From assembly GCA_964371055.1 (NCBI GenBank), contig CAYJLF010000005.1:186001-250000 (forward strand): a DNA stretch of 64,000 nucleotides, given 5' to 3'. Every line of letters starts with the position of its first letter. The stretch's first letter is position 1. Shown piece after piece: positions 1 to 9,210 of the stretch. The translations under genes were made by a program, and so were the position numbers. The notes below the pieces were generated by a model. The model did no database searches. It saw only the letters and a list, made by a program, of their open reading frames with translations, and was not told the DNA's origin. This stretch comes from CAYJLF01 sp964371055. Lineage in GTDB: Bacteria > Eisenbacteria > RBG-16-71-46 > CAIMUX01.

Positions 1-756
1 CCGTACGATGTATGGGCTACCAGGATTCGCGATGTCGATCACATACACGCAATCGCCGTTCGCGAGATAGGCGTAGGCGCCCGAGACAGCCACGCCACAC
101 GCATAGTCCTCCGTGGTCACACTACCCACGATCTGGGGGCTGTGGGGATTCGTGATGTCGATCACCTGGAGACTGGAGAGGTCACCCCACTTGGCATCCG
201 CGACGTAGGCGTGGGTGCCAGAGACAGCCACGCCCAATGCCTCGTCATAGCCCGGCGCGTTCGCGCTGCCCAAGATCTGGGGGCTCTGGGGATTCGCGAT
301 GTCGATCACCTGAAGACCGGAATCGTTATCCGCTACGTAGGCGCGGGTACCCGAAACGGCCACGCTCATGGCAGAACCCGGCGTGTCCACGCTACCCATG
401 ATCTGGAGACTCTCGGGATTCGTGATGTCGATCACCGCGAGACCGAAATCCCCGTCTGCGACGTAGGCGTGGGTACCCGAAACAGCCACGCTCCTGGCAA
501 TGCCAGGCGTGTCCACGCTACCCACGATCTGGGGGCTAGCGGGATTCGTGATGTCGATCACCGCGAGACCGAAATCCCCGTCCGCGACGTAGGCGTGGGT
601 ACCCGAAACGGCCACGCTCCTGGCAATGCCTGGCGTGTCCACGCTGCTCTCCCAGTGCAGGTAGTCCCCGTAGTCGATGCACTGAGCAAAGGCAGGATTG
701 GAGACAAGCAGTCGTCCGAGCAGCACAAACCCGATCGTTAGTGAGGCAACCTTCAC
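1..756 (-). CDS. LVIVD beta-propeller repeat secreted protein, 3' end outside window
   Basis: Reading leftwards from a GTG at 756 preceded by an AGGGGGGAT ribosome site, the frame is open for 252 codons to the window edge, so the C-terminus is missing. The protein begins with a Sec-type signal peptide (basic VK, hydrophobic core, PAFAQ cleavage region) followed by at least five ~43-residue repeats of the form 'VAVSGTHAYVAD..GLQVIDI.NP.SPQIVGSVDTPG'. These are LVIVD repeats, which fold as beta-propeller blades and occur in extracellular or outer-surface proteins; a specific ligand is not known. The gene is a close paralogue of the one at 1647 and faces away from it, with a transposon relic in between. 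A true start at GTG is favoured because it gives both signal peptide and ribosome site. Function beyond a secreted scaffold is unknown. Confidence 0.85.
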   Translation of the reverse strand, partial: MKVASLTIGFVLLGRLLVSNPAFAQCIDYGDYLHWESSVDTPGIARSVAVSGTHAYVADGDFGLAVIDITNPASPQIVGSVDTPGIARSVAVSGTHAYVADGDFGLAVIDITNPESLQIMGSVDTPGSAMSVAVSGTRAYVADNDSGLQVIDIANPQSPQILGSANAPGYDEALGVAVSGTHAYVADAKWGDLSSLQVIDITNPHSPQIVGSVTTEDYACGVAVSGAYAYLANGDCVYVIDIANPGSPYIVR

Positions 757-1646
757 GGCCGATCCCCCCTTTCGGTCTGCCACCAGAGCACCGTCAATTC
801 AGCACGGAGAGATGCGCGAAATGAGTGTACGTGAGATCGGTGGTCTGATCCAGGCCGGATTCCGGTCGGGAAAGGGGGTCCCGCCGTCGCGGACATCACG
901 CCTGCGCTCACAACCGGGCCGTGGCGGGACGACAAGCCGTGGAACACGCCGCCAGGAGGGCTTCCGGGGTCCGGCGGTCCCGCCGGGATGGCCGAAACCG
1001 CGCGAGGGATGCCGGCCGGTCTCACGGCGGTGGTCGGGTCGGGGGCTCTCCCGGGCCGGCCTCTCCCCCTTCGTTTACGTCGGCAGGCCGGGCGTCCTCC
1101 TCCGGCCGCGCGAATCCGAACGCCGGGGCCGGACCGCCCGCGGCGGCGTGGGCCGGGGTGACGGTGGGCAGCCCGAGATGGCGGAGGATCTTCACCACCA
1201 CCTCGGGATCGGTGAGGAACGCGAGCACGGTCATGGGCACGTTGCCGGCGAGGATGGGCAGGAGGAGGTGCCACGGCTGGAGGATGAAGTCCATTGTTTC
1301 CATCGGGCCGTCGGCCGTATCATGGACGGTGACAGATATGTACGTGCGCGCGGTGACGAGGTTTACGAGGAGTACCGGATAGCAGGCGACCGCGACGGGT
1401 TCAAAACGTGACTACAACCCGGACATGAGCGTGAAGCGGAGCGCTCCGTCAGCTCGAGCGATCGCCCCGCAGCGAAAGGCGCAGGCTCTCGTGCATGTTG
1501 ATGCCTTCGACACCGTCGGGGGTCGGAACAGACGGCGGGCATCTTTCCAGGAACCGTGTTGCCGGGGATTGCCCTGCGGAGCAGTTCGCGTCCGCTCTGG
1601 TGATCTCGTTTCGATCGTCGGATAGAAACAAGGGGAGGGAATCACC
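757..1646. other. Gene-poor spacer between two LVIVD genes, holding a transposon relic
   Basis: No intact gene is seen here. Roughly 850-1300 is a diverged copy of the 3' part of the IS91-family relics found near 4.0-4.5 kb and 9.8-10.3 kb, sharing stretches such as GGGACGACAAGCCG and the GCCGGCCGGTCTCACGG segment. The remaining ~350 bp before 1647 shows no recognisable gene, RNA or strong promoter; only the ribosome site AAGGGGAGGG of the next gene is clear. Confidence 0.5.
1022..1303 (-). pseudogene. IS91-family transposase C-terminal relic (copy 3)
   Basis: The 93-residue open frame reads MTVLAFLTDPEVVVKILRHL in its middle, which matches the conserved C-terminal block of IS91-type Y2 rolling-circle transposases ('...L..ltDp.vi.kILrHLgLp'). 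The tail FARPEEDARPADVN is repeated almost exactly in the two other relics in this window, which shows they derive from one element family. The catalytic tyrosines and the zinc-binding N-terminus are absent, so this is a dead fragment. It is more diverged from the other two copies than they are from each other, which suggests an older insertion. Confidence 0.6.
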
Positions 1647-3725
1647 ATGCGAGGAATCCGCCTCTGGACCGCCGCTTTCGCCGCCGCCGTGGCGTGCGTG
1701 TGCTCCATCGGATCGGCCGGAGCTGACTGCATCAACTACCAGGATTACGTCCACTGGGTGGGCGGCGTGACCCTGCCGGACGGGCCCGAGGATGTGGTCG
1801 TCTCGGGGAACCTCGCCTACGTCGCCGATCTCGGCGGCGGGCTCCAGGTGATCGACATCGCCGATTTCCAGAATCCCCGAATCGTCGGTTCCGTGGACAC
1901 GTGGGACTATGCCCTTGGCGTGGCGGTTTCCGGCGCCTACGCCTATGTCGCGGCCCGGACGGCTGGACTCTACGTGATCGATGTCTCGAACCCCACCAGT
2001 CCCCGGATCGTGGGAAGCGTGGACACGCCGGACTTCGCCAACGGCGTGGCGGTCTCGGGCACCCACGCATACGTGGCGGACGGGAACTCCGGTCTCCAGG
2101 TGATCGACATTTCCAATCCGGCGAATCCCCGGATCGTGGGCAGCGTGGATAGCCCGGCCTGGTCCGTTGATGTGGCCGTCTCGGGAGGTCACGCCTGTTT
2201 GACCGGCGCGCATTCCAACGACACCGGCAGTCTCGAGGTGATCAACATCGCGAATCCAGCGAGCCCCTGGATCATGGGCAGCATGGGTACCAGTTACCCT
2301 TCCGGCGATCTGGCCATCGTGGGCGCCTACGCCTACGTTGGAGAAGGGCTGTACCAATATGGTGCCTTCACGGTGATCGATATCTCCGATTCTGCGCACC
2401 CGCTGGCCGTGGGCCGCGTGGACACGCCGGGTTGGGTGGGCGGTGTGGCCGTCTCGGGAAGCCGTGCTTATGTCGGGGCCGGGTACGACGGACTGCAGGT
2501 CATCGACATCGTGGATCCTCGTGATCCCCGAATCATCGGTACTGTACATAACATGGGAACCCCCGAGGCCGTGGCGATCTCCGGCACCCACGCCTATTTC
2601 GCGGCCCATACGGATCTTCAGGTGATCGATATCACGAGCGACTGCAACCCCGAGATCCTAGGCAGCGCGGAGACACCGGGATATGCCGGTCGCGTGGCCG
2701 TCACGGACAACTATGCCTGCGTGACGGGCTTCTATCAGGAGGGTCCCCCGGACGGCTTCGTTCAGATCGTGGACATCACGAGTCCCACGAGTCCCCAGAA
2801 CATGGGCAGCGTGAACCTGCCCGGGTATGTCGGTGGCGTGGCGGTCTCTGGCACCCACGCCTACGTCGCGCACGATGAGTCCGGTCTTCTGGTGATCGAC
2901 TTTGCCGATCCCCAGAGTCCGCAGATCGCCGGCGGCGTGGACACGCCCGGGAGTGCCGCCGCCGTGGCCATCCTGGGCACTCACGCCTACGTTGCGGACC
3001 ACGAGTCAGGTGTCCAGGTGATCGACATCACGAATCCCCAGAATCCGCAGATCGTGGGCAGCGCGGACACGCCCGGGAATGCCCTTGCCGTGGCCGTCTC
3101 GGGCACGTTCGCCTATGTCGCCGACTGGGAGAATGGTCTCCAGGTGATCGACGTCGCCAGTCCCCAGAGTCCCCACTTGGTGGGTAGAGTCAACACCCTG
3201 GGGGGAGCCCAGGGCGTGGCCGTCTCGGGCACGTTCGCCTACGTCGCGGACGGGCACGCTGGCTTCCAGGTGATCGACATCGGGCTTCCTGCCAGCCCAA
3301 GGATCGTGGGCTGCATCACGACGGGCTATGCCGGGGGTGTGGCCGTCTTGGGCGACCTGGCCTACGTCGCGGATGAGTACCTCGGTCTCGTGGTCATGCC
3401 GACAGGGTGCGATCCGTTATCAGATGTCGGTAGAGACCCGTGGACCGTATCCACGGTGCGCCTGAAGGCTTGTCCGAATCCGGCCTCAGGTCAAACGCTC
3501 ATCCACTTCGAGACCCGCAACGGCGGTCTGGTCCACGCGGCCGTCTACGACCCTGTCGGTCGCCGCGTCCGTGAGTTGTCCGCCGGGATCCTCGGCGCCG
3601 GTCTTCACGATCTGTCCTGGGACGGGCGGGGCGACGATGGCCGTTTGGTCGCCGCGGGGGTCTATTGGGTCCGGGTTACTGCGGCGGAGGGAAAGGGGGC
3701 CACGAATGTGATCACATTGAGGTGA
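1647..3725 (+). CDS. LVIVD-repeat secreted protein with C-terminal FlgD-like Ig domain
   Basis: The 692-residue product starts with a signal peptide ending near SIGSAGAD, then about a dozen ~43-residue LVIVD repeats ('GVAVSGTHAYVAD...GLQVIDI.NPQ.PQIVGSV') from residue ~40 to ~590. A C-terminal domain from ~610 to the end (ACPNPASGQTLIHF, VYDPVGRRVREL, WDGRGDDGR, GVYWVRV) is a FlgD-like Ig fold, which in FCB-related phyla commonly terminates secreted proteins and probably serves in surface sorting or attachment. ATG is supported by AAGGGGAGGGAATCACC just upstream. Some blades are irregular (around 2170-2400 and 2640-2800). It probably forms one or two beta-propellers outside the cell; the ligand is unknown. 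It is a paralogue of the gene ending at 1. Confidence 0.85.
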   Translation: MRGIRLWTAAFAAAVACVCSIGSAGADCINYQDYVHWVGGVTLPDGPEDVVVSGNLAYVADLGGGLQVIDIADFQNPRIVGSVDTWDYALGVAVSGAYAYVAARTAGLYVIDVSNPTSPRIVGSVDTPDFANGVAVSGTHAYVADGNSGLQVIDISNPANPRIVGSVDSPAWSVDVAVSGGHACLTGAHSNDTGSLEVINIANPASPWIMGSMGTSYPSGDLAIVGAYAYVGEGLYQYGAFTVIDISDSAHPLAVGRVDTPGWVGGVAVSGSRAYVGAGYDGLQVIDIVDPRDPRIIGTVHNMGTPEAVAISGTHAYFAAHTDLQVIDITSDCNPEILGSAETPGYAGRVAVTDNYACVTGFYQEGPPDGFVQIVDITSPTSPQNMGSVNLPGYVGGVAVSGTHAYVAHDESGLLVIDFADPQSPQIAGGVDTPGSAAAVAILGTHAYVADHESGVQVIDITNPQNPQIVGSADTPGNALAVAVSGTFAYVADWENGLQVIDVASPQSPHLVGRVNTLGGAQGVAVSGTFAYVADGHAGFQVIDIGLPASPRIVGCITTGYAGGVAVLGDLAYVADEYLGLVVMPTGCDPLSDVGRDPWTVSTVRLKACPNPASGQTLIHFETRNGGLVHAAVYDPVGRRVRELSAGILGAGLHDLSWDGRGDDGRLVAAGVYWVRVTAAEGKGATNVITLR

Positions 3726-3979
3726 GATTTGAGAGAGCGAAGGCCGTGCCCAGCGTGGCGGGAAACGGTGATGCGAGCCGAGAGGAATCGCGGATCGAGG
3801 TGACGGGAGAGGTGCGTTGTCGGAGGCACCGAGTGTAGATGACTCAGGGGTGTTGCCGGTCAGAGTTGGGCGTGCCGTCTGGGCGATCCGAACCATGGTC
3901 ACGCCGCGCTGTTCTAGCCCTCGCAGAAGCGAGGATTGCAGACTACGCGCTGTCGCCGCGTCCGTCATCGAGCCTGCTC
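3726..3979. other. Spacer without recognisable gene
   Basis: This stretch lies between the LVIVD gene and the sharp left boundary of the transposon-derived direct repeat at 3980. I see no coding region with plausible start and ribosome site, no T-rich hairpin terminator and no RNA gene in it. Confidence 0.4.
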
Positions 3980-4543
3980 GCCGATAAGACAGTTCATCGG
4001 CCCCCTCGGTTCCGCCGGTGGTCGAGTCCTGCCAGCGCGAACATCACGCCTGCGATCATGGCGGGGACGGGGCGGGACGACAAGCCGCGGAACACGCCGC
4101 CAGGAGGGCCTCCGGCGTCGGGCGGTCCCGCTTGGATGGCCGAAACCACCAAGCTTCCGTGGAGTTCGCGGACTCGGGGCGTGCTCCGCCCCTCCGATCC
4201 GGAGGGAGATTCCGGGGCGGTCGTGATGAGGGAGTCATCCGGGTTCGCGGGCGCGGCGCGGGATGCCGGCCGGTCTCACGGCGGTGGTCGGATCAGGGGC
4301 TATCCCGGGCCGGCGTCTCCCCCGTCGTTCACGTCGGCAGGCCGGGCGTCCTCCTCCGCCAGCGCGAATCCCAGCGCCGGCTGGGGAGCCCGAGGTGCGT
4401 GAGGATCTTCTGCACGACCTCGGGGTCGGAGAGGAACGCGAGCACGACCATCGGGACGGTGCGGTCTCTGGTCGAACAGCGCGGGCACGCCAGGGCGTCC
4501 ACCGATCACACTCGGCGCAGCAGGTTCGCCCAGGAGACACGCC
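3980..4543. repeat. Long direct repeat, copy A (IS91 element 3' end)
   Basis: This ~564 bp segment is nearly identical to 9767-10330 (constant offset of 5787; one visible difference is GTCGAGTCC versus GTCGGGTCC). It begins exactly with a hairpin, GCCGAT-(10 nt)-ATCGGC at 3980-4001. In the transposase orientation (minus strand) this lies at the 3' end, where IS91-family elements carry the terIS hairpin. After 4543 the copies diverge: the other copy has about 26 extra bases, then both resume the same sequence. I infer that 3980 is the true terminus of the element. Confidence 0.75.
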
Positions 4544-5466
4544 GCCGGTCGACGCCTCCGGCTCCGCGCCGGCTGCGGCCTGGGTTGCCGTCGCGAGAGG
4601 CGGTTTCTCTCCCTCCGTGCAGCGCGACGGTGGCGGAGCCGGCAGGAGCCTCCGAAACCGACTGCGATTGGCGAAGACGCCATGCCGGCGCACGCTGTGG
4701 GAGCGAGGGAACGAGACGAGCGCCGCCAGACGACGGAGGAAGTCCAGCGGATCGAGGACCAGATGCGTGGCTCCCCCGGCATGCGGCCAGGGGCGGCGCA
4801 GCTGGTACACCACCTTGCCATCCGGCCGCCGCGAGAGATGCTCACTCGAGAACGGAGCCCGCCATCCGTAGCGGAGCATGCGCTCCAGCGCCTCCCGATC
4901 ATGAGCCGCGACACTCTGCGCCGCGTGCAACGAGAACCCGGCCAGGGACGCGCAGAGCGGCCAGATGGGGTCCAGGTACTCGCTCCGCTCCTCCGCGTCC
5001 GCCGCCAGACGGTCGGACAGACGCTGCGCCAAAGCGCTGCAGAAAGTTCACCGCCCCCGTCTGGCCTCCCACGATCCCCAGCTCCCGCCCGCGGCGGCGC
5101 TGCCAGGCGAAGAGGGCCCGCAGGAAGATGCCTAGCAGCGTCGCCAGAAGCCGGCGGTCCGCCGCCAGCCAGGCAGCTCGGACAGAGCTTCCCCTTGCAC
5201 GAGAACGCCACCAGCCGTTCGTACCCCCACTCCGCGCACCGCAGCCGCGCGAACCCGTGGCAGAGCAGCCCACAGTCGAGGAAGCGGCGGAACTCGTGCT
5301 CGACAAAGAGCGGATAGCCGTCCCCTTCCGGACCCCGCGCCCGGTCGAGGAACGTCTCCAGATGCTCCCGCACGATCCCGTGCAACACCGTCTTCTCCGG
5401 CTCGTGCCGGCGGTAGATCCCGCCCGCCGGCGTGGCGGCCGCCAGCGGAGCGACGCCTGCGCCTGG
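4300..5466 (-). pseudogene. Degenerate IS91-family transposase (copy 1)
   Basis: Read on the minus strand, the N-terminal part carries the IS91-type zinc-finger region: VREHLETFL, then EHEFRRFLDCGLLCHGFARL, CAEWGYERLVAFSC, KLCPSC. The centre, in another frame (about 5032-4600), has GWRAPFSSEHLSRR, GKVVYQLRRPW, HLVLDPLDFLRRLAALV and the following conserved HGVF block of the same family. The C-terminal LTHLGLP block follows in yet another frame. At least two frameshifts and loss of the segment with the catalytic tyrosines make it inactive. IS91 elements move by rolling-circle transposition using a Y2 HUH enzyme. It is the longest of three relics and ends inside the direct repeat. A functional open frame is not possible as the sequence stands. 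Confidence 0.7.
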
Positions 5467-5578
5467 AGTCCGCTCGTAGGCCGCCGGTCGTGGCGGCGCT
5501 GATCGCAGCGTCGCACCGCGAGCACGCGGCTGCCGCGACCGACAGCGCCGGCGTGACCGGTCCGCCGACGCGCGCCGC

Positions 5579-5670
5579 ATACCGAGTACCAGATCACCGC
5601 CCAGGGCCGACGCGCGCTCCAGCGTTATCTGGATCATATGGAAGCGCTGATCGCAGCAACGCGCCGCTGA
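5579..5670 (+). pseudogene. C-terminal fragment of a winged-helix regulator
   Basis: On the plus strand the short frame ending at TGA 5668-5670 reads EYQITAQGRRALQRYLDHME followed by ALIAATRR. This is the characteristic C-terminal wing and helix of small winged-helix DNA-binding proteins (MarR/PadR-like, 'Y.lT..GR.al..yl..me.li'). No N-terminal helix-turn-helix is found upstream because the sequence becomes the transposon relic. I infer that the IS91 element inserted into, and removed the front of, this regulator gene. Confidence 0.4.
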
Positions 5671-5750
5671 TCGAGTGAAGTGAGAAGCCTGTTGGAAGCG
5701 ATGGAGCTGTTTCGACGACAACTGACGAACGAGAGCGGAGAGCCCTGCGA

Positions 5751-6071
5751 GTGACCTCTGCGATGCCATTCGAGTCTCAGCCCACCCTGACCGGCGAATC
5801 CATGCAGCTTCGGCCTCTGCGCGAGGACGACTACGCCGCTCTATTCGAGGTCGCTTCGGATCCGCTCATCTGGGAACAGCATCCGGACCAGAGCACGTAC
5901 TCCGAGCCGGGCTTCCGTATCTTCTCCGATGCCACGTTGGAATCGGGCAACGCCCTGATCGCCATAGATCGGGAGACCGGCGCCGTCATAGGTTCCTCTC
6001 GGTACCACGGCTACAACGCACGGTCGGTGGGTGGCTGCAGGTGCATGTGGCAGAGACGTGGAGAGTGGTGA
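5751..6071 (+). pseudogene. Truncated GNAT N-acetyltransferase
   Basis: The first ~90 residues are a good match to RimJ/RimL-type GNAT proteins: LRPLREDDYAALFEVASDP, LIWEQHP, then GNALIAIDRETGAVIGSSRY. In the intact family the sequence continues with the acetyl-CoA-binding loop (Q/RxxGxG/A) and a total length near 170-190 residues. Here the homology breaks at about 6025 and a short unrelated tail ends at 6071, so the cofactor site is missing. The start at ATG 5763 (MPFES) or GTG 5751 is equally possible. It lies between the IS91 relic and the FG-GAP gene and is most likely a dead remnant. Confidence 0.55.
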
Positions 6072-6337
6072 TCAGGCGGCGAACAGGGATCGGGATCGCC
6101 ATCCGGGCGGATTCCGGCCCAGGTTCGCGGCGAGAAGAACCGCAGAGTGAGCGGCGCAGCTACGCCGCGAGGCGCTCGTAGTGATGATGGAGCTACCGGA
6201 AGACGCTGATTCTCCTTCCCGCGTCGCGCTCGTTGCTCCGCAGGACCAGCCAGTGGACCGCCAAAGGATCGGTCGACCGGGAGCCTACAGGATCTGCCTC
6301 CGTTCTCTCCGTCTCGGAATCGTCCAGTCCCGGAGAG
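6072..6337. other. Spacer without recognisable gene
   Basis: This gap between the broken acetyltransferase and the end of the FG-GAP gene shows no coding region I can support. It probably contains a deletion joint, since the acetyltransferase homology stops abruptly just before it. Confidence 0.35.
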
Positions 6338-8845
6338 TCACCGGAGAATCGTGATCCGCGATCCTGTCTTCTCCCCGCCCACGCGAATCTGGCAGTAGTA
6401 CACGCCAGCGGGGACCGGCAGGCCGTCATCGTCCCGCGTGTCCCAAGGGACGGTATGGACTCCGGGAGCGAGACCCTGGTCAAGGGCTGTTCGCACCAGA
6501 TGTCCGACGATGTCGTAAATCCCCACGCGGACTATGCCGGCGCGTGGCACTGCGAACCGGAAGGTGGCCGGTCCGCAGGCCGGGTTCGGGTAGATGCTTG
6601 CCCAAGAAGCGCGTTCGGTCCATGCAGGGGAGAATGCGCCCGCAGGGTTGGCGAGACCGATGTTGATCAGCGCCGACACGGTATCACCATAGTAGTTCGC
6701 CACCGCCAGGTCCTGTCTGGCGTCACCGTTCAGGTCTCCGATGGCCACGGAGATGGCTGAGCGCCCCGCCCCGTAGTCGTTCTTTGCCCGGAAGGTCCCG
6801 TCTCCGTTGCCGCGCAACACCGACACTGTGTTGCCATTGTTGGTGATGCCCTGGTTCGCCACCGCCAGGTCCAGCTCTTCGTCCCCGTCCAACGCTCCGA
6901 TCGCCACCGAGGAGGGTCCTAGCCCCGTCCCGTAGTCAGACTTGGCCCCGAAGGTTCCGCCCCCGTTGTTCAGCAGCACCGAGACCGTGCTGCCGTGACC
7001 GTAGTCGGAGTTCGCCACGGCCAGGTCCGGCTTCCCGTCTCGGTTCAAGTCTCCGATCGCCACGGAGGACGGACGGGTTCCCGTCCCATAATCGACTTTC
7101 GGCTGGAAAGATCCGTCACCATTGCCCAGCAGCACCGAGGCTGTGTTGTCGTAGTGGTTTGCCACCGCCAGGTCCGGCTTTCCGTCCCCATTCAAGTCCC
7201 CGATCGCCACCGAGAAGGGGGCGAGCCCCGTCGTGTAGTCGTGCCGGATCCCGAGGGTCCCGTCCCCGTTGCCCAGCAGCACCGATACCGTGCTGCCCAT
7301 GTAGTAGTACAAGTTCGCCACGACTACGTCCGGGCGGCCGTCCCCGCTCAGGTCCCCGATGGCAACGGACCAAGGGTCGTTCCCCGTCCCGTAGTCGTGT
7401 CTTGGCCAGAAGGTGCCGTCTCCCCTGCCCAGAAGCACCGAGACGGTGCTGGTGCCGTTCGCCGTCACCAGGTCCGATTTGCCGTCCCCGTTCAGGTCCC
7501 CGATGGCCACGGACTTGGGGAAGTTCCCCGTCCCAAAGTCGTTCGCCGTCCCGAAGCCTCCGGTCCCGTTGCCCAGTAGAACCGACACCGTGTGGCTCTG
7601 CGAGTTGGCTACTGCCAGGTCCGACTTCCAGTCGCCATTCAAGTCCCCGATGGCCACGGAGAAGGGATAGCTCCGGGTTGCGTAGTCGTTCCTTGTCCCG
7701 AAGGTTCCGTCCCCGTTGCCCAGCAGCACGGACACCGTGGTGAAGTAGCCGGCCACCACCAGGTCCAGCATCTCGTCCCCGTTCAGATCCCCGATCGCCA
7801 CGAAAGAGCCGCCGCCCGTGCCGTAGTCGCACCTCATCCCGAAGGTTCCATCCCCATTGCCCAGCAGCACCGATACCGTGCTGTCGTAGTTCGCTACCGC
7901 CAGGTCCGGTGAGCCATCCCTGTTGAAGTCCGCGATCGCCACGGTGTAGGGATCCGTCCCCGTGTCGAAATCGTGCTTCGTCCCGAAGGTCCCGTCCCCG
8001 TTACCCAGCAACACCGATACCGTACTCGAGTAGTAATTCGCTGTGGCCAGATCCGGCTTCGCGTCTCCGTTCAAGTCCCCGACGGCCACGGAAGTGGGCC
8101 GGCTTCCCGTTCCGTAATCGTGCTTTGTCCCGAAGGTCCCATCCCCGTTGTTCAGCAGCACCGAGATCGAGTTGTCGGAGTAGTTCGCCACCGCCAGGTC
8201 TGGCTGTCCGTCCCCATTCAGGTCCCCGATAGTCACGAAGCAGGGATTGCTCCCCGTCCCGTAATCGACCTTCGGCCGGAAGGTGCCGTCCCCGTTGCCG
8301 AGCAGCACCCCGACCATGTTGACGCCGTCCGTTGCCACCAGATCTAGTACACCGTCTCCGTCCAAGTCCCCGACCGCCACGGATACGGACCCCGACATAT
8401 AGTAATCGTTCCCCGGTTCGAACGTTCCGTCCCCGTTGCCGAGCAGCACGGACAAAGATCCATCGCTCACCAGCACCAGATCCGGGTTTCCATCCTCGTC
8501 GAAGTCCCCCATCGCCACGGAACAAGGCCATTCTCCCGTTTCGTAGTCGTTCCTTGCCCCGAAGCTTCCATCCCCGTTGCCGAGCAGCACCGTCAGCGTG
8601 TTGCCGTCAACGTTCACCACCGCCAGGTCCGGCGTTCCATCCCCGTTCCAGTCCCCGATCGCCACGCAGCGGGGAGAGAGTCCCGCGTCGATGCCGAGAT
8701 AGGACGCCGCGAAGAGGACCTCCGCCGGCGCCGGGGATCCGATCATGAGCGCGCTTCCCGCGAGAGCTGCTGCCACCGAAAGCCTGAGTCTACGCGGGGA
8801 AGATATGGCCATGGAACCGCCCGGGAGCGAATGACTCGTCGACAT
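6338..8845 (-). CDS. FG-GAP/VCBS repeat secreted protein with C-terminal FlgD-like domain
   Basis: From ATG 8845, preceded by GTGAGGAGGTGC, the product is 835 residues. It has a signal peptide (RRLRLSVAAALAGSALMIG ... APAEV), then about 14 FG-GAP/VCBS blades with the calcium-binding type signature 'AIGDLNGDGKPDLAVAN....VSVLLGNGDGTFG...DYGTG' from residue ~40 to ~740. These blades resemble integrin alpha propellers; two seven-bladed propellers would fit. The last ~90 residues (YPNPACGPATFRF, IYDIVGHLVRT, PAGVYYCQI) form a FlgD-like Ig domain as in the LVIVD protein. The frame continues upstream without a stop to 9112 only because an insertion-sequence relic happens to be in frame; the longer 924-residue reading should not be used. 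Role: secreted or surface protein of unknown ligand. Confidence 0.88.
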   Translation of the reverse strand: MSTSHSLPGGSMAISSPRRLRLSVAAALAGSALMIGSPAPAEVLFAASYLGIDAGLSPRCVAIGDWNGDGTPDLAVVNVDGNTLTVLLGNGDGSFGARNDYETGEWPCSVAMGDFDEDGNPDLVLVSDGSLSVLLGNGDGTFEPGNDYYMSGSVSVAVGDLDGDGVLDLVATDGVNMVGVLLGNGDGTFRPKVDYGTGSNPCFVTIGDLNGDGQPDLAVANYSDNSISVLLNNGDGTFGTKHDYGTGSRPTSVAVGDLNGDAKPDLATANYYSSTVSVLLGNGDGTFGTKHDFDTGTDPYTVAIADFNRDGSPDLAVANYDSTVSVLLGNGDGTFGMRCDYGTGGGSFVAIGDLNGDEMLDLVVAGYFTTVSVLLGNGDGTFGTRNDYATRSYPFSVAIGDLNGDWKSDLAVANSQSHTVSVLLGNGTGGFGTANDFGTGNFPKSVAIGDLNGDGKSDLVTANGTSTVSVLLGRGDGTFWPRHDYGTGNDPWSVAIGDLSGDGRPDVVVANLYYYMGSTVSVLLGNGDGTLGIRHDYTTGLAPFSVAIGDLNGDGKPDLAVANHYDNTASVLLGNGDGSFQPKVDYGTGTRPSSVAIGDLNRDGKPDLAVANSDYGHGSTVSVLLNNGGGTFGAKSDYGTGLGPSSVAIGALDGDEELDLAVANQGITNNGNTVSVLRGNGDGTFRAKNDYGAGRSAISVAIGDLNGDARQDLAVANYYGDTVSALINIGLANPAGAFSPAWTERASWASIYPNPACGPATFRFAVPRAGIVRVGIYDIVGHLVRTALDQGLAPGVHTVPWDTRDDDGLPVPAGVYYCQIRVGGEKTGSRITILR

Positions 8846-8868
8846 ATGCACCTCCTCACGAGTCGGGC

Positions 8869-9210
8869 TGGGATTGCCCCGCTTCAGTAGACACCGCGGT
8901 TTTGTGGACTGCTGAGCGGGCTGGTACGTCAACTCAAACTTGATTGGGCTGAGATAGTCGAGGGTCGAGTGCTTCCTTTCCGGGTTGTAGAAGTTGTCGA
9001 TGTAATCGGTGACCTGGGCAGCCGTGACCGCAGCCGGCTCGAGCAGCTGGTCGGTGTCGAGGTCGCTCTTGAGCGAGCTGAAGAACGACTCCATCACTGT
9101 CCCAGCATTCACCCGACCGGCTCATGCTGCAGACGATCCCGAGCTTCCGCAGGGCGTGGTACTCATGGCTCGCGTAGGGGCTCCCTTGGCCCGTGTGGTG
9201 CATCAGGCCG
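8869..9210 (-). pseudogene. IS3-family transposase (OrfB) C-terminal relic with terminal inverted repeat
   Basis: The minus strand encodes, in one frame, HHTGQGSPYASHEY ... LGIVCSMSRSGECWD and, after a frameshift near 9112, VMESFFSSLKSDL ... YIDNFYNPERKHSTLDYLSP followed by IKFE. This is the DDE-domain end of IS3-family OrfB ('H(S)DRGSQYAS..Y', the 'ESFFS.LK' glutamate block and the 'R.HS.L.Y.SP' tail). A typical IS3-type end (TTGCCCCGCTTCAGTAGACA, 8874-8893) closes the element. The 5' two thirds and the other end are missing, so it is dead. It lies directly in front of the FG-GAP gene, within its presumed promoter. Confidence 0.75.

Noticed and set aside
142..741. Open plus-strand frame with regular repeats (GIRDVDHLETG...)
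   Set aside because: It is the antisense shadow of the LVIVD gene at 1-756; the minus strand has signal peptide, ribosome site and real propeller motifs.
1449..2609. 386-residue minus-strand frame opposite the second LVIVD gene
   Set aside because: It only mirrors the LVIVD repeats in antisense and has no start signal.
4018..5502. 494-residue plus-strand Arg/Pro-rich frame
   Set aside because: It is the antisense of the IS91 relic; high GC keeps the opposite frame open.
6780..8600. Regularly spaced similar DNA blocks that could suggest a CRISPR array or satellite
   Set aside because: The ~126-bp periodicity is the FG-GAP blade length in a coding frame, and the units vary at the DNA level.
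6338..9112. 924-residue protein with transposase N-terminus and FG-GAP body
   Set aside because: The first 89 codons are an IS3 relic that is in frame by chance; the strong ribosome site is at ATG 8845.
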